Assembly (NCBI RefSeq): GCF_001514115.1 | Contig: NZ_KQ948453.1 | Coordinates: 42,634 to 106,633 of the forward strand | DNA from: Streptomyces olivochromogenes | GTDB lineage: Bacteria > Actinomycetota > Actinomycetes > Streptomycetales > Streptomycetaceae | Direction: 5' to 3' | Length of the DNA: 64,000 nucleotides | Part shown: positions 63,924 through 64,000 of the stretch, in pieces | How the letters are laid out: every line of letters begins with the position of its first letter | Numbering within the stretch: the first letter of the stretch is position 1 | Notes under the pieces: model-generated | Told to the model about the DNA's origin: nothing | What the model saw: the letters and a program-made list of their open reading frames with translations, nothing else | Database searches by the model: none | Made by a program: the position numbers and the translations under genes

Positions 63924-64000
63924 GCGCGCGCCGGACACCGCGCCACGGGCGGCACGGCCTACCGGCCCGTCAGCCCGCCGCGCCGGGTCAGGAGTTCGCC
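63920..64000 (+). CDS. Start of presumed anti-sigma factor (partial)
   Basis: Open frame from ATG 63920, overlapping the sigma TGA (ATGA), to the window edge; 27 residues starting MSARRTPRHGRHG. No domain is visible yet. Position and overlap are those of an RskA-type anti-sigma factor; this is inference from context only. Confidence 0.6.
   Translation, partial: MSARRTPRHGRHGLPARQPAAPGQEFA

Overview
The window is high-GC actinobacterial chromosome and almost certainly Streptomyces. GTG starts are common and lipobox lipoproteins, streptogrisin-like proteases, an Rpf pair, a SepF-like protein, DnaE2 and an LAETG-anchored LPMO are present. A typical Streptomyces intergenic repeat (GGGGCGCGGGG...GACCAGCC...CCGCAGCCG) also occurs. 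The order dnaE2/Y-polymerase, lipase, LPMO, SGNH lipase, kinase and ECF sigma factor matches my memory of the S. coelicolor SCO1723-SCO1750 region, read here from high to low numbers. That correspondence is recall, not a search. I see no rRNA, tRNA, CRISPR array, insertion sequence or prophage.

Layout. 1-3 kb: an edge fragment, two intergenic repeats, a conserved hypothetical gene, then two resuscitation-promoting-factor genes, the first behind a Crp-like site and a structured leader. 3-9.8 kb: a branched-chain-amino-acid-type ABC system in which LivH, LivM and LivG are one polypeptide, followed by a LivF with an altered Walker A; a small lipoprotein and the solute-binding protein lie divergently. 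9.8-21 kb: a WYL regulator with its own palindrome, an orphan ctaD, an I78-type inhibitor, a PAP2 phosphatase, a PIG-V-like mannosyltransferase, a DHA2 exporter, an acyl-CoA dehydrogenase with a TetR-like operator, a SepF-like gene and a Cys-tailed DUF5685 protein.

21-29 kb: a polar-amino-acid-type ABC transporter (binding protein divergent) in one operon with an FAD/NAD(P)-binding protein, two LLM flavin monooxygenases and a DUF1684 protein, probably for uptake and oxidative cleavage of an organosulfur or similar compound. 29-33 kb: two secreted S1 proteases flanking an SPFH protein. 33-37.6 kb: dnaE2 behind a LexA box, translationally coupled to a Y-family-like protein that lacks the catalytic acids (ImuB-like). 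37.6-46 kb: a cupin/MarR switch, a secreted lipase, a sortase-anchored LPMO and small regulatory or enzyme genes, many apparently leaderless.

46-54 kb: a polysaccharide locus: a secreted GH39-like hydrolase facing a tightly overlapped operon of two GT2 enzymes, a polysaccharide deacetylase and a 1288-aa flippase/GT-C fusion. 55-64 kb: an SGNH lipase, a membrane Ser/Thr kinase, then a His-rich NicO-type metal transporter, a TPR membrane protein and a DUF4331 protein. These lie divergent from a SigK-like ECF sigma factor and the start of its presumed anti-sigma factor; both divergent promoters show the same -35/-10 pattern. The most unusual signals are this shared sigma promoter pair, the intergenic repeat embedded in the same reading frame in two genes, the LivHMG fusion with Lys-to-Arg Walker A in its partner, and the flippase/GT fusion.
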